Program-made: the position numbers and the translations under genes
Shown here: piece after piece, positions 40,434-50,390 of the stretch
Numbering within the stretch: the stretch's first letter is position 1
Layout of the letters: each line of letters opens with the position of its first letter
NCBI GenBank assembly: GCA_023413555.1
Contig: JAEZPG010000096.1
Span: 62,001 to 126,000 of the forward strand
Direction: 5' to 3'
Origin: Bacillota bacterium
GTDB lineage: Bacteria > Bacillota > Clostridia > Lachnospirales > Lachnospiraceae
DNA: 64,000 nucleotides
Notes under the pieces: model-generated
The model's database searches: none
What the model was told of the DNA's origin: nothing
What the model saw: the letters and a program-made list of their open reading frames with translations, nothing else

Positions 40434-41987
40434 ATGAGAGCATTAATTAGCGTATCAGACAAAACAGGGATTGTAGAATTTGCAAAGGAACTGGTTTCTT
40501 TAGGAGTCCAGATAATTTCTACAGGTGGTACCTATAGTAAGCTTAAATCGGAAGGTGTTGACGCAATTGAGATTTCCGATGTAACAGGATTTCCAGAATG
40601 CCTAGATGGCCGCGTAAAGACTTTACATCCAGCAGTGCATGCAGGTTTACTGGCTATGAGAAGCAAATCAGAGCATATGCAGCAGTTAAAGGATTTGAAC
40701 ATTGAGACAATTGATATAGTTGTTGTAAACCTGTATCCTTTTAAGGCTACTATTATGAAGGATGGCGTAACAAGGGCTGAGGCAGTGGAGAATATTGATA
40801 TCGGTGGACCTACTATGTTACGTAGTGCAGCAAAGAACTATCAGGATGTTGCAGTTGTTGTAGATCCAAGAGATTATGAGAAGGTTCTTGTTGAATTAAA
40901 TGAACATAAGGAAGTATCGTTAGATACAAAGTTTTATCTGATGCAAAAAGTGTTTATGCATACTTCTAATTATGATACTATGATTGCAGATTTCTTGAAG
41001 AAGGAAAGAAATGATCATGAGCTTCCAGAGACCTTAACTATGACCTTTGAGAAAGTTCAAGATATGCGTTATGGGGAGAACCCTCATCAAAAAGCTGCAT
41101 TCTACCGTGAGGTTGGTAAGAAGAAGGGATCCATAACTGATGCAGTTCAGTTGAATGGTAAAGAGCTTTCCTTTAACAACATTAATGATACCAATGGCGC
41201 ATTAGAATTATTAAAAGAATTTACTGAGCCAACTGTAGTTGCTTGTAAGCATGGCAATCCATGTGGTGTAGGAAGTGCAGATACAATTGAGGAGGCCTTT
41301 GACAAGGCATTTGCAGCAGACAAGGTATCTATTTATGGTGGTATTGTAGTTGTTAACCGTCCTGTTACTAAGGAATTGGCTGAAAAGATGGCTAAGATAT
41401 TCCTTGAAGTTATTGTGGCTCCAAGCTATGAGGAAGAAGCTCTAGCAATCTTTACTACTAAGAAGAATCTTCGTGTTCTAAAATTAGACGATATCAGCGT
41501 ACCTCAGAATGAAAATGCATATGACTTAAAGAAAGTGAATGGTGGTTTAATCGTTCAGACCATCGATAGCAAATTATTAAATGAGGATGAGCTAAAGGTA
41601 GCAACCAATCGGGCACCATCTGACAAGGAAATGGAAGATTTGAAATTTGCTTGGAAGGTTGTTAAATTTGTTAAATCCAACGGTATTGCATTAGCAAAGA
41701 ACAAACAGACCATCGGGATTGGACCTGGACAGGTGAACCGTGTATGGGCAACTGAGCAGTGTGTGGAGCATGCAGCGGAGTTAATCGGTGAGGATGCTAC
41801 CAAGGGGGCAGTACTTGCATCTGATGCATACTTCCCATTTGACGATAGTGTAGAAGCTGCCCACAAAGCAGGCATTACTGCTATCATTCAACCTGGTGGC
41901 TCTATTCGTGACGAAGACAGCATTAAAAAGTGTAACGAATACGGAATAGCGATGGTATTTACCGGAATGCGTCATTTCAAACACTAA
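40434..41987 (+). CDS. purH: Bifunctional AICAR formyltransferase/IMP cyclohydrolase
   Basis: Carries out the last two steps of IMP synthesis. ATG 40434 is preferred over 40428 because AAGGAG is then 7 nt away; 517 residues. The N-terminal cyclohydrolase domain has [21 protein letters not shown] and [15 protein letters not shown]; the formyltransferase domain has [25 protein letters not shown] and the C-terminal [20 protein letters not shown]. It is the only gene under the ZTP riboswitch, and purine-pathway neighbours are absent. Confidence 0.97.
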   Translation: MRALISVSDKTGIVEFAKELVSLGVQIISTGGTYSKLKSEGVDAIEISDVTGFPECLDGRVKTLHPAVHAGLLAMRSKSEHMQQLKDLNIETIDIVVVNLYPFKATIMKDGVTRAEAVENIDIGGPTMLRSAAKNYQDVAVVVDPRDYEKVLVELNEHKEVSLDTKFYLMQKVFMHTSNYDTMIADFLKKERNDHELPETLTMTFEKVQDMRYGENPHQKAAFYREVGKKKGSITDAVQLNGKELSFNNINDTNGALELLKEFTEPTVVACKHGNPCGVGSADTIEEAFDKAFAADKVSIYGGIVVVNRPVTKELAEKMAKIFLEVIVAPSYEEEALAIFTTKKNLRVLKLDDISVPQNENAYDLKKVNGGLIVQTIDSKLLNEDELKVATNRAPSDKEMEDLKFAWKVVKFVKSNGIALAKNKQTIGIGPGQVNRVWATEQCVEHAAELIGEDATKGAVLASDAYFPFDDSVEAAHKAGITAIIQPGGSIRDEDSIKKCNEYGIAMVFTGMRHFKH

Positions 41988-42015
41988 GATGTATAAGGGT
42001 AAAGAACAAATTATG

Positions 42016-42052
42016 AAAAACCTCTTAAGCCGATGCAAGAGAGGTTTTTTTA
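42016..42052 (+). terminator. Terminator of purH
   Basis: AAAAACCTCT (42016-42025) pairs with AGAGGTTTTT (42040-42049), with further T. Confidence 0.9.
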
Positions 42053-42204
42053 TTTTATCAAAATTTTTAACAGACAAATGAGAAAAATAAGTGTATAATA
42101 TTTATGTTTTAGTACATAGTTTAGATAAGTCAGTTACAAACTGGCGGTAGATTATATAATAATCTGTCTGTTTTAATAAGATTAAATGAAAAGGAGACAC
42201 TGAT

Positions 42205-42612
42205 ATGGATAAGAAAAAAGGTTTTGTGGCAGAATTTAAAGAATTTATTTCAAGAGGTAGTGTAATAGACCTGGCTGTTGGTGTTATCATAGGTAGTGCA
42301 TTTACTGCAATCGTTACCTCTTTGGTGAATGATATATTTATGCCGGCTATCGGTTGGTTGTTTGGTGGAATAAATTTTACAGATTTAAAGATTGTTATTA
42401 CAAAAGGTTCAGAAGGCGTGGAGGAGGCGGCAATTTATTATGGCAATTTCATTCAGAGTGTTGTCAATTTCCTATTAATCGCTTTTGTTGTATTTATTGT
42501 TGTAAAGGGAATCAATCGTTTTTATAAGAAAGAGAAACCAGCGCCAAAGGCACCAGCGGAAGACATTCTTTTACTTAGAGAAATTCGTGATCTTTTGCAG
42601 GAAAGAAAATAA
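42205..42612 (+). CDS. mscL: Large-conductance mechanosensitive channel
   Basis: A 135-residue MscL. The first helix (EFKEFISRGSVIDLAVGVIIGSAFTAIV) has the Gly/Ala-rich pore lining and the RG-x-V-x-DLAVGV-x-IG signature; the second membrane helix is at about 74-95, followed by a charged C-terminal helix (DILLLREIRDLL). It is a pentameric osmotic safety valve. AAGGAGACACTG precedes the ATG. Confidence 0.97.
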   Translation: MDKKKGFVAEFKEFISRGSVIDLAVGVIIGSAFTAIVTSLVNDIFMPAIGWLFGGINFTDLKIVITKGSEGVEEAAIYYGNFIQSVVNFLLIAFVVFIVVKGINRFYKKEKPAPKAPAEDILLLREIRDLLQERK

Positions 42613-42686
42613 TTATTTGTCAAAAGAATATGGACAAATTAAATATACTATATAATCTCAGGTAGAAAGGTAAAAGGTGAAAAACA

Positions 42687-44477
42687 ATGAATATTACCAA
42701 TGACATCATATATGTAGGAGTAAATGACAGGAAAATAGATTTGTTTGAGGGTCAATATCCTGTACCAAACGGTATGAGTTATAATTCCTATGTAATAATA
42801 GATGACAAGATAGCAGTTATGGATACGGTTGATGCTGATTTTACACATGAATGGTTGGACAATGTTGCCGAAGCACTACATGGCCGTAAGCCAGATTACT
42901 TAATTGTACAACATATGGAGCCGGATCACTCTGCTAATATATATAACTTCATACAAACTTATCCAGATGCTATTATAGTAGGAAATACAAAGACTTTTAC
43001 AATGATTGATAATTTCTTTGACATGAACTTGGATAATCATAAGCTTGTGGTTGAAAATGGTGGAACCCTTTCACTTGGCAACCATGAACTGACATTTATT
43101 TTTGCACCTATGGTACATTGGCCAGAAGTTATGCTTACCTATGACGCAAAGGATAAGGTGTTATTCTCAGCGGATGCCTTTGGTAAATTTGGAGCATTAG
43201 ACGCTGATGAGGACTGGGATGATGAAGCGCGCCGTTATTATATCGGCATCGTAGGTAAATATGGCGCACAGGTGCAGGCAGTGCTGAAAAAGGCAGCAGA
43301 CTTGGATATTCAGAAAATCTGCTCCCTACATGGTCCAGTATTACAAGAAAATCTAGGACATTACTTAAGTCTTTATGACACCTGGTCTTCCTATGGAGTA
43401 GAAAGCGAGGGAATCCTCATTGCTTATACCTCAATTTATGGACATACCAAAAAGGTTGTGGATCTACTGGTGGAAAACCTGAAAGCCAAGGGCTGTCCAA
43501 AGGTTGAAGTATGTGATTTGGCAAGAACAGATATTTCTGTTGCAGTAGCTCATGCATTTCAATATGGGAAGATTGTTCTGGCAACCACTACCTACAATGC
43601 GGGAATCTTTCCTTATATGAGAGATTTTATTGAACATTTAGTAGCAAGGAATTTTCAGAATCGTACCGTGGGCTTAGTTGAAAATGGTTCCTGGGCACCG
43701 ACTGCTGCAAAGGTTATGAAGGATGAGCTTTCAAGTTGCAAGAATATTACCTGGTTGGACACTATAGTTCGTATTACATCAGCTTATAAAAAAGAAAATA
43801 TGGCTCAGATAGAAGCTATGGCGAAGGAGTTATGTCGTGATTATATTGCTCGTTCCAGTGATACAGCCAATAAGAGTGATATGTCCGCTCTATTTAAGAT
43901 AGGATATGGCCTATATGTGGTAACCTGTAACGATGGTAAGAAGGACAATGGATTGATTGTGAATACAGTAACTCAGGTGACAGATAGTCCAAATCGTATT
44001 GCTGTTATTATTAATAAAGCAAATTATTCTCACCATGTTATCAAAAATACAGGTATTATGAATGTAAACTGTCTATCTGTGGAAGCTCCATTTAAAATAT
44101 TTCAGACATTTGGCTTCCAAAGTGGCAGAAATGTAGATAAATTTGAAGGTATGAGTACTGTTCGTTCGGACAATGGTCTTGTGATTCTTTCCAACTACAT
44201 CAATGCTTCTCTTTCCTTAAAGATGGAACAGTATGTAGATGTGGGTACTCATGGCATGTTTATATGTAGTGTGACAGAAGCCAGAGTGATGAGTGACAAG
44301 GAGACGATGACCTACACCTATTATCAGAAAAACGTTAAGCCGAAGCCTCAGACGGAAGGAAAGAAAGGTTTTGTATGCAAGGTTTGCGGATACATCTATG
44401 AGGGAGATACACTTCCAGAGGATTTTATCTGTCCATTGTGTAAGCATGGAGCGGCTGATTTTGAACCTATTCAATAA
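42687..44477 (+). CDS. Flavodiiron protein fused to flavin reductase and rubredoxin domains
   Basis: A 596-residue three-part fusion. Residues 1-250 are the metallo-beta-lactamase-like diiron core with HMEPDH (His76, Glu78, Asp80, His81) and HWPE; about 255-390 is the FMN flavodoxin domain (LIAYTSIYGHTKKV); about 405-550 is a flavin reductase-like FMN domain (FKIGYGLYVVTC, NCLSVEAPFKIF); the end is a rubredoxin with CxxC pairs at Cys564/567 and Cys582/585. Such enzymes reduce O2 to water and/or NO to N2O in anaerobes. The built-in rubredoxin and flavin domains would shorten the electron path. AAAGGTG precedes the ATG. Confidence 0.93.
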   Translation: MNITNDIIYVGVNDRKIDLFEGQYPVPNGMSYNSYVIIDDKIAVMDTVDADFTHEWLDNVAEALHGRKPDYLIVQHMEPDHSANIYNFIQTYPDAIIVGNTKTFTMIDNFFDMNLDNHKLVVENGGTLSLGNHELTFIFAPMVHWPEVMLTYDAKDKVLFSADAFGKFGALDADEDWDDEARRYYIGIVGKYGAQVQAVLKKAADLDIQKICSLHGPVLQENLGHYLSLYDTWSSYGVESEGILIAYTSIYGHTKKVVDLLVENLKAKGCPKVEVCDLARTDISVAVAHAFQYGKIVLATTTYNAGIFPYMRDFIEHLVARNFQNRTVGLVENGSWAPTAAKVMKDELSSCKNITWLDTIVRITSAYKKENMAQIEAMAKELCRDYIARSSDTANKSDMSALFKIGYGLYVVTCNDGKKDNGLIVNTVTQVTDSPNRIAVIINKANYSHHVIKNTGIMNVNCLSVEAPFKIFQTFGFQSGRNVDKFEGMSTVRSDNGLVILSNYINASLSLKMEQYVDVGTHGMFICSVTEARVMSDKETMTYTYYQKNVKPKPQTEGKKGFVCKVCGYIYEGDTLPEDFICPLCKHGAADFEPIQ

Positions 44478-44485
44478 TAAGAACT

Positions 44486-44526
44486 CAGGAGATTATTGTG
44501 AGAAAAGCAGTAATCTCCTGTTTTAT
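44486..44526 (+). terminator. Terminator of the flavodiiron gene
   Basis: CAGGAGATTA (44486-44495) pairs with TAATCTCCTG (44511-44520), followed by TTTTAT. Confidence 0.85.
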
Positions 44527-44699
44527 GGTTAAGGGATGTAATCAGCTTTTTCCTGTGTTATAATAAAAATAACTAAGAATTTGAATATTGTTCATACTAT
44601 TACATAAATGGAGATATATGCTATGCACATGTTAGATAGTCATCGCTTCTTTGCTAGTGGTAAAGAGGGAATAATAAAATAATATAAAAGGAGATTAGG

Positions 44700-47639
44700 A
44701 TGGGCAGAAATATTAAAAATAGTAGTGAATTAACAGGATTAGATGCATATGAGTTAGTAAAGGAAGAACAGCTAAAGGATTTAAACAGTTTAGGACTTTT
44801 GTTTCGGCATAAAAAGACAGGAGCCAGAGTGTTAGTGATATCCAATGACGATGATAATAAGGTGTTTTCCATAGGATTTCGGACACCTCCACAGGATTCT
44901 ACAGGGGTTCCTCATATTATTGAGCATTCAGTATTATGTGGTTCTAAAGAATTTCCTGCAAAAGACCCATTTGTAGAGCTTGTAAAAGGTTCTTTAAATA
45001 CGTTTTTAAATGCTATGACATATTCTGACAAAACTCTTTATCCGGTTGCCAGCTGTAACGACAAAGATTTTCAGAATTTGCTGCATGTTTACATGGACGC
45101 CGTATTTTATCCTAATATTTATCATAGAGACGAGATTTTTAGACAGGAAGGTTGGCATTATGAACTCGAGAGTTTAGAAGGTGAACTGACCTATAATGGC
45201 GTTGTATATAATGAGATGAAGGGTGTATTTTCCTCCCCCGAACAGCAGCTATTTCGAGTGATTCAACAGTCTCTTTTCCCGGATACCACCTACGGTGTAG
45301 AATCAGGAGGAGATCCTGCCTTTATACCTGACCTAACTTATGAGGATTTTCTGGCTTTTCATAAGAAATACTATCATCCTTCCAATAGTTACATCTATCT
45401 ATATGGAGATATGGATGTTGAGGAAAAACTGGAGTGGTTAGATGTAAAATATCTATCCAATTTTGGAAATGAGCCAGTGGATTCTGTGATTAAGATACAG
45501 CAACCATTTGGTCACGTAAAAGAAATAGTGGATTATTACAGTGTTGCAGAAGGTGAGGATACTGAGGGAAAAACCTATTTCAGCTACAATACTGTTGTGG
45601 AAACCAGCCTGGACAAGGACTTATACCTAGCATTTCAGATTCTTGATTATGTTTTGCTTAGTGCGCCAGGTGCTCCGGTAAAGCAGGCTTTAATCAATGC
45701 TGGTGTGGGTAAAGATGTATTAAGTGGATTTGAAAATGGAATTCTTCAGCCCTATTTTTCTATCATTGCAAAGAATGCCAAGGCTAATCAACTTCCGGAT
45801 TTCTTGTCAATAATAAAATCCACTCTAAAGGATCTGATTAAAAATGGTCTAGATGAGAAGACTTTGCAAGCTGCAATTAACTTCTATGAATTCAAATACA
45901 GAGAGGCAGACTTTGGAAGCTATCCGAAGGGGCTTATGTATGGACTTCAGATACTGGACAGTTGGCTATATAGTGATGATGCCCCATTTATTCATATTAA
46001 TGCAGGGGAGGTATTTGAATTCCTAAAGAGTCAGATTGGAACCGGTTACTTTGAAGGCCTAATACAACAATATCTATTAGATACAAATCATGCTTCGGTT
46101 GTAACAGTACAGCCAAAACCAGGACTGACCAGTATGATGGAGGCTGAAGTAAAAGAGAAGTTGTCTGATTATAAGAAAACTCTTTCAACAGAGGAACTTA
46201 AGCAACTTATTAGTCGGACCAAGGAATTAAAGGATTATCAGGATGCTCCAAGTACCAAAGAGGAGTTAGAGAAAATTCCGATGTTATCCATTGAAGATAT
46301 AGATACAGAGGCACAGCCTTTGTATAATCAACTTAAGGAAATAGAGGACGTTACGGTACTTCATCACAATATGTTTAGCAATGGTATTGGCTATCTTCGT
46401 ATCCTTTTTGATGTAACCGATGTGGAGGAAGAATTTATTCCGTATATGAGCCTGTTGGCTACTGTTTTAGGATACGTTGATACAAACAGACATTCTTTCC
46501 TAGAGTTTTCTAATGAAGTTAACATTCATACCGGTGGAATCAACAATGATGTAACAGCATATGCCAAGATTGGAACTGCCGGACAGTACAGTGCCAAGTT
46601 TGGAGTAAAGACCAAGGCCCTTTACAATAAGTTATCGAAGGCTTTTGAATTAATAGAAGAGATGTTATTTGAAACGAAGATTCACGACTATAAACGACTT
46701 AAGGAAATTATTGCAGAACAGGTATCTAGAAGTCAGATGAAACTTAACAGTGCCGGTCATTCCTACGCATCAGTCCGTGCTATGTCTTATTGCTCAGGAA
46801 ATGGAAAATACAATGATCTAACAGGTGGTATTGCCTATTATCATTTCTTAAAGGATTTGGAGGAGAATTTCGACGAAAGAAAGGAAATAATTGCAGAAAC
46901 CTTAGAAAAGGTATTGACAAGAATTATCCGTAAGGATAATCTACTAGTTAGTTTCACTGCAGATGAAAGTGGATATCGGTTCCTTGAGAAGAGCCTACCT
47001 GAATTTGTTAATAAACTTCCAGTTTCCTATGAGTCCCATGACAAAGAGGTTCTTCAAGTGGTAGCTAAGAACGAAGGCTTTAAAACAAGCAGTCAAGTAC
47101 AGTATGTAGCCCGGGCCGGTAACTTTATTGATGCAGGATATACCTACACAGGAGCTTTAAAAATCTTAAAGGTTATATTAAGTTATGATTACCTTTGGAT
47201 TAATGTTCGTGTAAAAGGAGGGGCTTATGGCTGTATGAGTGGCTTTGGTTTAGACGGTAACAGCTATCTGGTAAGTTATCGCGACCCGAATTTAAAGGTA
47301 ACCAACGAGGTATTTAATCGTACAGCAGAGTATCTTCGTAATTTTTCCGTGGAAGATAGGGACATGACTAAGTTTATTATTGGAACCATAAGCAATATGG
47401 ACACTCCATTGAACCCATCTGCCAAGGGAGCTCGTTCATTAAGCGCGTATTTAAGTGGTGTTACAGAGCTTGACCTTCAAAAAGAAAGAGATCAGGTGCT
47501 TTCTGCCAGAGTAAAGGAAATCCAGGCACTTGCAGATATTGTTCAGGCGGTCTTAGATGCGAATCTTATCTGTGTCATCGGAAACGAGAATAAAATAGAA
47601 GAAGATAAAGAATTGTTCCAAACAATTACTTCACTTTAG
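44700..47639 (+). CDS. M16C insulinase-family metalloprotease (presequence protease-like)
   Basis: A 979-residue peptidase. The inverted zinc motif H-x-x-E-H is His72-Ile-Ile-Glu75-His76 (PHIIEHSVLCGS), with the third ligand Glu in YNEMKGVFSSPEQ. The four-domain size and M16C linker (about 450-560) match PreP/falcilysin-type enzymes that degrade peptides inside a closed chamber. No signal peptide is seen, so it is cytoplasmic. AAGGAG precedes the ATG. The era gene begins 8 bp after its stop, so the two are cotranscribed. Confidence 0.93.
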   Translation: MGRNIKNSSELTGLDAYELVKEEQLKDLNSLGLLFRHKKTGARVLVISNDDDNKVFSIGFRTPPQDSTGVPHIIEHSVLCGSKEFPAKDPFVELVKGSLNTFLNAMTYSDKTLYPVASCNDKDFQNLLHVYMDAVFYPNIYHRDEIFRQEGWHYELESLEGELTYNGVVYNEMKGVFSSPEQQLFRVIQQSLFPDTTYGVESGGDPAFIPDLTYEDFLAFHKKYYHPSNSYIYLYGDMDVEEKLEWLDVKYLSNFGNEPVDSVIKIQQPFGHVKEIVDYYSVAEGEDTEGKTYFSYNTVVETSLDKDLYLAFQILDYVLLSAPGAPVKQALINAGVGKDVLSGFENGILQPYFSIIAKNAKANQLPDFLSIIKSTLKDLIKNGLDEKTLQAAINFYEFKYREADFGSYPKGLMYGLQILDSWLYSDDAPFIHINAGEVFEFLKSQIGTGYFEGLIQQYLLDTNHASVVTVQPKPGLTSMMEAEVKEKLSDYKKTLSTEELKQLISRTKELKDYQDAPSTKEELEKIPMLSIEDIDTEAQPLYNQLKEIEDVTVLHHNMFSNGIGYLRILFDVTDVEEEFIPYMSLLATVLGYVDTNRHSFLEFSNEVNIHTGGINNDVTAYAKIGTAGQYSAKFGVKTKALYNKLSKAFELIEEMLFETKIHDYKRLKEIIAEQVSRSQMKLNSAGHSYASVRAMSYCSGNGKYNDLTGGIAYYHFLKDLEENFDERKEIIAETLEKVLTRIIRKDNLLVSFTADESGYRFLEKSLPEFVNKLPVSYESHDKEVLQVVAKNEGFKTSSQVQYVARAGNFIDAGYTYTGALKILKVILSYDYLWINVRVKGGAYGCMSGFGLDGNSYLVSYRDPNLKVTNEVFNRTAEYLRNFSVEDRDMTKFIIGTISNMDTPLNPSAKGARSLSAYLSGVTELDLQKERDQVLSARVKEIQALADIVQAVLDANLICVIGNENKIEEDKELFQTITSL

Positions 47640-47647
47640 GAGGGACT

Positions 47648-48556
47648 ATGAAACGTAAGTATAAATCTGGGTTTGTGACCTTAATTGGTAGGCCTAACGT
47701 TGGTAAGTCAACTTTGATGAACCAGCTGATTGGGCAGAAAATAGCCATTACGTCCAATAAGCCACAGACAACCAGAAACCGTATTCAAACTGTTTATACC
47801 TGTGATGAGGGACAAATTGTTTTTTTGGATACTCCGGGAATTCATAAGGCTAAGAATAAATTAGGTAATTATATGGTATCAGCTGCAGAGAATACCTTAA
47901 ATGGAATAGATATTGTTCTGTGGCTGATAGAGCCAAGCACTTTTATAGGTGCTGGGGATCTGCATATTGCAGAAATCCTTAAAAAAGTCAGAACACCAGT
48001 GTTTTTGATTATTAATAAGATAGATACCGTTCCAAAAGAAAGCATTTTGACCTTTATAGATGCCTATAAAGAAATCTGTAATTTTGCAGAAATCATACCA
48101 GTTTCTGCCTTAAAAGGAGAAAATAAGCAAGTACTCATAGATCAAATTCTAAAGTATCTTCCTGAGGGCCCTCAGTTTTATGATGAGGATACCATTACAG
48201 ATCAGCCGGAACGCCAGATTGTTGCAGAGCTGATTCGTGAAAAAGCATTACGTCTTTTGAATGATGAGATTCCACATGGAATTGCAGTAGCTATAGAATC
48301 CATGAAAGAGCGAAATAATGGCAGATTAATGGATATTTTGGCAACCATAGTATGCGAACGGGATTCTCATAAAGGTATCATTATTGGGAAACAGGGAACT
48401 ATGTTAAAACGGATTGGCAGTGATGCTCGAAGGGAGATAGAAGATTTACTCCAAATTAAGGTTAATCTCCAGCTTTGGGTGAAGGTAAAAAAAGATTGGC
48501 GGGATAGTGATTTTCTGTTGAAGAACTACGGCTATAATCAGAGAGATTTATCGTAA
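47648..48556 (+). CDS. era: Ribosome-assembly GTPase Era
   Basis: A 302-residue GTPase: G1 GRPNVGKST, G2 region KPQTTRNRIQ, G3 DTPGIHK, G4 NKID, G5 SALKG, and a C-terminal KH domain with GIIIGKQGTMLKRIG that binds the 3' end of 16S rRNA. It helps mature the 30S subunit. AGGAGGGACT precedes the ATG. Downstream come yqzL and recO, an order common in Firmicutes. Confidence 0.97.
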   Translation: MKRKYKSGFVTLIGRPNVGKSTLMNQLIGQKIAITSNKPQTTRNRIQTVYTCDEGQIVFLDTPGIHKAKNKLGNYMVSAAENTLNGIDIVLWLIEPSTFIGAGDLHIAEILKKVRTPVFLIINKIDTVPKESILTFIDAYKEICNFAEIIPVSALKGENKQVLIDQILKYLPEGPQFYDEDTITDQPERQIVAELIREKALRLLNDEIPHGIAVAIESMKERNNGRLMDILATIVCERDSHKGIIIGKQGTMLKRIGSDARREIEDLLQIKVNLQLWVKVKKDWRDSDFLLKNYGYNQRDLS

Positions 48557-48689
48557 GGGTATGATAACTGAATAAAATCCTACAGACCGGGCATCCTATT
48601 GATGTATGTTGACAACCATTTTTTTGATATAGGTAAGGGAAAACGTGAGGGAAGGTCAACATATACAGATTAATAGGGGTATTATCTGT

Positions 48690-48711
48690 GAACATGATAC
48701 GTATCATGTTC
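48690..48711. repeat. 22-bp perfect palindrome between era and yqzL
   Basis: GAACATGATAC (48690-48700) is followed directly by its complement (48701-48711). It ends 15 nt before the yqzL start and has no T-run. A longer inverted repeat, TATGTTGAC (48605-48613) with GTCAACATA (48655-48663), precedes it. Confidence 0.7.
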
Positions 48712-48726
48712 GGAAAAGAGGTTTGT

Positions 48727-48903
48727 ATGGATAAAAGTAATTTATGGCGTAGATTTGAAGTTTCAGGAGACATAAAAGATTATCTTAATTACATTGCTTG
48801 CACAAATGAAGAAAGTCAAAAGAGGACAAATAAGGAGGGAGAACGTGGTGGTTGCACAGATTACAGTAACTGGAATGGTGTTAGCCGCCATGCCAGTTGG
48901 TGA
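48727..48903 (+). CDS. YqzL-like small protein
   Basis: A 58-residue protein. The N-terminal part LWRRFEVSGDIKDYLNYI fits the YqzL family pattern (W-x-x-F-x-x-T/S-G-x-I-x-x-Y-L), and the family is usually encoded between era and recO, as here. The ATG at 48727 follows AAAGAGG. The frame runs 59 bp into recO; the C-terminal part after about residue 38 is low in similarity and may only reflect the overlap. Function is unknown. Confidence 0.65.
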   Translation: MDKSNLWRRFEVSGDIKDYLNYIACTNEESQKRTNKEGERGGCTDYSNWNGVSRHASW

Positions 48904-49591
48904 TTACGACAAACGTCTCGTAATCTTGACCAAGGAAAGAGGTAAGATTGCTGCATTTGCAAAGGGCGCTAGGAGACCAAATAGCGCCTTACTTGCGTGC
49001 AGTCAACCCTTCTCCTTTGGGGAATTTAGTCTATTTGCTGGGAAGAATTCGTATAATGTGACAGCAGCTGAAGTTTCCAATTATTTCACGGATATTCGAG
49101 AGGATATTGAGACTGTGTCCTATGCTTGTTATTTCTGTGAACTAGTAGAACAGGTAACTAGGGAGAATAATGATGAGGTACAGATGCTAAAGCTGTTGTA
49201 TCAGACCATGCGAGCTTTAACGAAGCAGTCTATTCCCAATATTCTGATTCGATACATATTTGAATTAAAAGCTATGTGTGTCAATGGATATGCACCACAG
49301 GTGTTTGAGTGTACTGGATGTGGGAAGGAAGAGGAATGCTCTTGGTTTAGTTTTGAAACTGGAGGATTGCTGTGTGATAATTGTAGGACAGAAAAAAATG
49401 GGCTGATAAAGTTATCGGGTTCCACCGTGTATACTCTACAATTCATCTTAACCACACCAATTGAACGGCTTTACACCTTTACAGTCAATGAGCAGGTGCT
49501 TAGGGAATTGAAAATGTTAATGAAGGGATACCTTTCTCTTATGACTGCAGGACCATTTAAATCACTAGAAGTCCTAGAGACTTTGTTTTAA
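48845..49591 (+). CDS. recO: DNA repair protein RecO
   Basis: Loads RecA in recombinational repair. The GTG at 48845 is chosen because AAGGAGG lies 6 nt upstream; 248 residues. The OB-fold start AQITVTGMVLAAMPVGDYDKRLVILT and GKIAAFAKGARRPNS are typical, and a four-Cys zinc site is present (CTGCGKEEE...GLLCDNC). A start at 48794 would add 17 residues without a ribosome site. It overlaps the end of the yqzL frame. Confidence 0.92.
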   Translation: MVVAQITVTGMVLAAMPVGDYDKRLVILTKERGKIAAFAKGARRPNSALLACSQPFSFGEFSLFAGKNSYNVTAAEVSNYFTDIREDIETVSYACYFCELVEQVTRENNDEVQMLKLLYQTMRALTKQSIPNILIRYIFELKAMCVNGYAPQVFECTGCGKEEECSWFSFETGGLLCDNCRTEKNGLIKLSGSTVYTLQFILTTPIERLYTFTVNEQVLRELKMLMKGYLSLMTAGPFKSLEVLETLF

Positions 49592-49762
49592 GTGAGGAAT
49601 TATTAGAACACATTTACTATGGTGTATACAAGGAACCGAATTAGATGTTGAAAATATTTTATATATTAGTTACAATGAATAAAGGTTTATAATATATACA
49701 CATAGTTAGATGGCAACAGTAACATTGTTGTCGCAGGGATGTTAAAAGCTGGAGGATGTATA

Positions 49763-50368
49763 ATGAAAAAAAGTTTTGCTTATGTATTGCTGACTATAGC
49801 ACTGCTGGGGATGGCAGGTTGTAGTAGTGGTAAGAAAGATAGTCAGACGATTGACAATCAAGTGATTAAGGAGAATACCACCATACTTAAAACAAATGGT
49901 ACTATTCAGTCTGTCATAGTGGAGAGTTTTGAGAAGGATTACTACAAGAAGAATGATCTAAATAGCTATATTGAGGAAGCGATACAAAATTATACCAAAA
50001 AGGCTGGTAAGGATACAGTTGTTTTGGATTCATTAGATGTACAGAATAAGGTGGCGACAGCACGAATTTCCTATAAGAATATGACTGACTTTGCTGCATT
50101 TAATTCAATAGAAACTGAACTTCTAACGAAGGAACAGGCTCTGAAGGATGAACGTATTTCCGACACTGTTTATAGTGTTGAAAAAGGGGATACAGTAGAA
50201 TTAGAAACTGCTCTGAAAGATAAAGATTATAAAATTGTGGTTGCAAATCTTCCAGATGAGAATATTATGACAGAAGGAAAAATCGCATACTATACAAATG
50301 GAACAATGTCAGCGGATAACGTGATAAAGGCAGGTTCCGAAGGTGTGACTGTCATGATTTACGAATAA
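49763..50368 (+). CDS. Putative lipoprotein of unknown function
   Basis: ATG 49763 follows GGAGG; 201 residues. Signal peptide with lipobox LLGMAGC, so Cys20 is the lipidated residue. The mature part is polar with mixed alpha/beta character, two similar stretches of short strands, and no catalytic motif that I recognise. It sits outside the membrane. It lies 22 bp before glyS and may share its transcript. Confidence 0.75.
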   Translation: MKKSFAYVLLTIALLGMAGCSSGKKDSQTIDNQVIKENTTILKTNGTIQSVIVESFEKDYYKKNDLNSYIEEAIQNYTKKAGKDTVVLDSLDVQNKVATARISYKNMTDFAAFNSIETELLTKEQALKDERISDTVYSVEKGDTVELETALKDKDYKIVVANLPDENIMTEGKIAYYTNGTMSADNVIKAGSEGVTVMIYE

Positions 50369-50390
50369 AATAGGATGAGAGGTTGAAAAC

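Noticed and set aside
40231..40443. 70-codon frame on the - strand
   Set aside because: Antisense to the ZTP riboswitch and its terminator; no ribosome site.
49592..49762. Possible glycine riboswitch or T-box before the lipoprotein-glyS pair
   Set aside because: No T-box motif, specifier loop or paired glycine aptamer pattern could be found by eye.
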